12,437 nucleotides of DNA from Nanobdellati archaeon (lineage in GTDB: Archaea; SpSt-1190): the NCBI GenBank assembly GCA_015522095.1, contig WAMX01000034.1, positions 1 to 12,437 of the forward strand, read 5' to 3'. The notes beneath the pieces were generated by a model. The model made no database searches. It worked only from the letters and a program-made list of their open reading frames with translations, and was not told where the DNA came from. The position numbers and the translations under genes were made by a program. Positions 12,161 to 12,437 of the stretch are shown here, one piece after another (positions within the stretch are counted from its first letter, which is position 1; each line of letters starts with the position of its first letter).

Positions 12161-12437
12161 GTGGGGGCCCGGATGGGGCGGCCCGAAAAGGCAGAGAGGC
12201 GGCTGATGACTGGGAAGCCACACGTCCTCTTCCCCGCCGGAAGGACGGAGCGTATGAGGAACATTGTGGAGGCGCTCAGGGAGGGTCTGACGGCCGAGCT
12301 CTCAATCCGCGTCTGCAAAAACTGCGGGAAGAGGGGGTATTACATCAGGTGCGACAGGTGCGGGGGAGACACCGAGCAGAGGAGGATATGTGCAAAGTGC
12401 GGGGCCATAAGCACGAAGGATGAGCACTGCGGCATGA
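12161..12437 (+). CDS. polC: DP2 continuation after the TAG, same frame, right end open
   Basis: The frame directly after the TAG starts GTG-GGG-GCC and reads VGARMGRPEKA, then HVLFPAG, then a cysteine-rich block with CKNC, CDRC, CAKC and a later Cys (residues 52-90 of this piece). These are the DP2 core motif and its zinc-binding region, in the expected order. The frame stays open to the window edge, so at least 92 residues are present and the active-site region must lie beyond. If this is a separate gene, GTG 12161 or ATG 12173 would start it. I see no TATA box upstream; AGGAAGG just before the TAG is a weak Shine-Dalgarno candidate. Otherwise this is the rest of one DP2 read through or disrupted at TAG. 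Confidence 0.75.
   Translation, partial: MGARMGRPEKAERRLMTGKPHVLFPAGRTERMRNIVEALREGLTAELSIRVCKNCGKRGYYIRCDRCGGDTEQRRICAKCGAISTKDEHCGM

Noticed and set aside
12100..12200. Intein insertion in DP2
   Set aside because: DP2 inteins are known in some archaea, but here the flanking motifs are contiguous apart from one codon, with no inserted sequence.
11425..12318. Long minus-strand open frame opposite DP2
   Set aside because: It mirrors the codon structure of the GC-rich DP2 gene, has low-complexity Ser/Pro/Phe content and no promoter or known motif. The other frames antisense to DP2, lhr and the 525-residue gene were rejected for the same reason.
1..12437. CRISPR array, insertion sequence, integrase or replication-origin repeats
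   Set aside because: No regularly spaced repeats of CRISPR length, no transposase or integrase motifs, and no Orc1/Cdc6 gene or origin-box array were seen.

Overview
The window looks archaeal. It carries an archaeal histone, a second small histone-fold protein, archaeal NAC, TruD, a DUF373 membrane protein, an Lhr-family helicase, a candidate ribosomal protein eL41 and the large subunit (DP2) of family D DNA polymerase. Most upstream regions hold a TATA element centred 23-27 nt before the proposed start codon, which suggests leaderless mRNAs. GTG starts are common and the DNA is GC-rich outside the spacers. PolD together with histones points to a euryarchaeal or DPANN lineage. The species cannot be named from this sequence.

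Layout. Positions 1-1225 (minus strand) hold three small secreted or pilin-like genes; the last runs off the left edge. At 1362-4183 (plus) lie an unrecognised 525-residue helical protein, then a histone gene overlapping a DUF373 gene by 4 bp. Positions 4261-5532 hold three winged-helix regulators. Two of these are divergent and appear to be paralogues, sharing an intergenic region with repeated GCGAAA-type dyads. A tRNA-Gln(UUG) lies at 5690-5762. An AT-rich spacer with a tandem 13-mer and one possible 50-residue ORF follows. The Lhr helicase occupies 6090-8717. Positions 8896-9381 (minus) carry NAC and a 56-residue histone-fold protein. Facing them at 9451 (plus) is a 37-codon eL41-like gene whose end overlaps the end of truD (minus, 9533-10444). 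truD and DP2 (plus, 10490 onward) diverge from one shared AT-rich palindromic element.

The most striking observation is at the right end. The DP2 reading frame is broken by a single in-frame TAG (12158-12160) in the conserved IR-KAG-x-x-V/I-GARMGRPEKA segment. A GTG follows at once and the same frame continues, still DP2-like, to the window edge. This could be a split DP2, a read-through or recoded codon, a recent nonsense mutation or an assembly error. The second point of interest is the divergent regulator pair with its candidate shared operators.

Functionally the window mixes housekeeping information processing (replication, chromatin, translation, tRNA modification, a helicase, nascent-chain handling) with a small cell-surface cluster and local transcription regulators. 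I see no CRISPR array, insertion sequence or phage genes.
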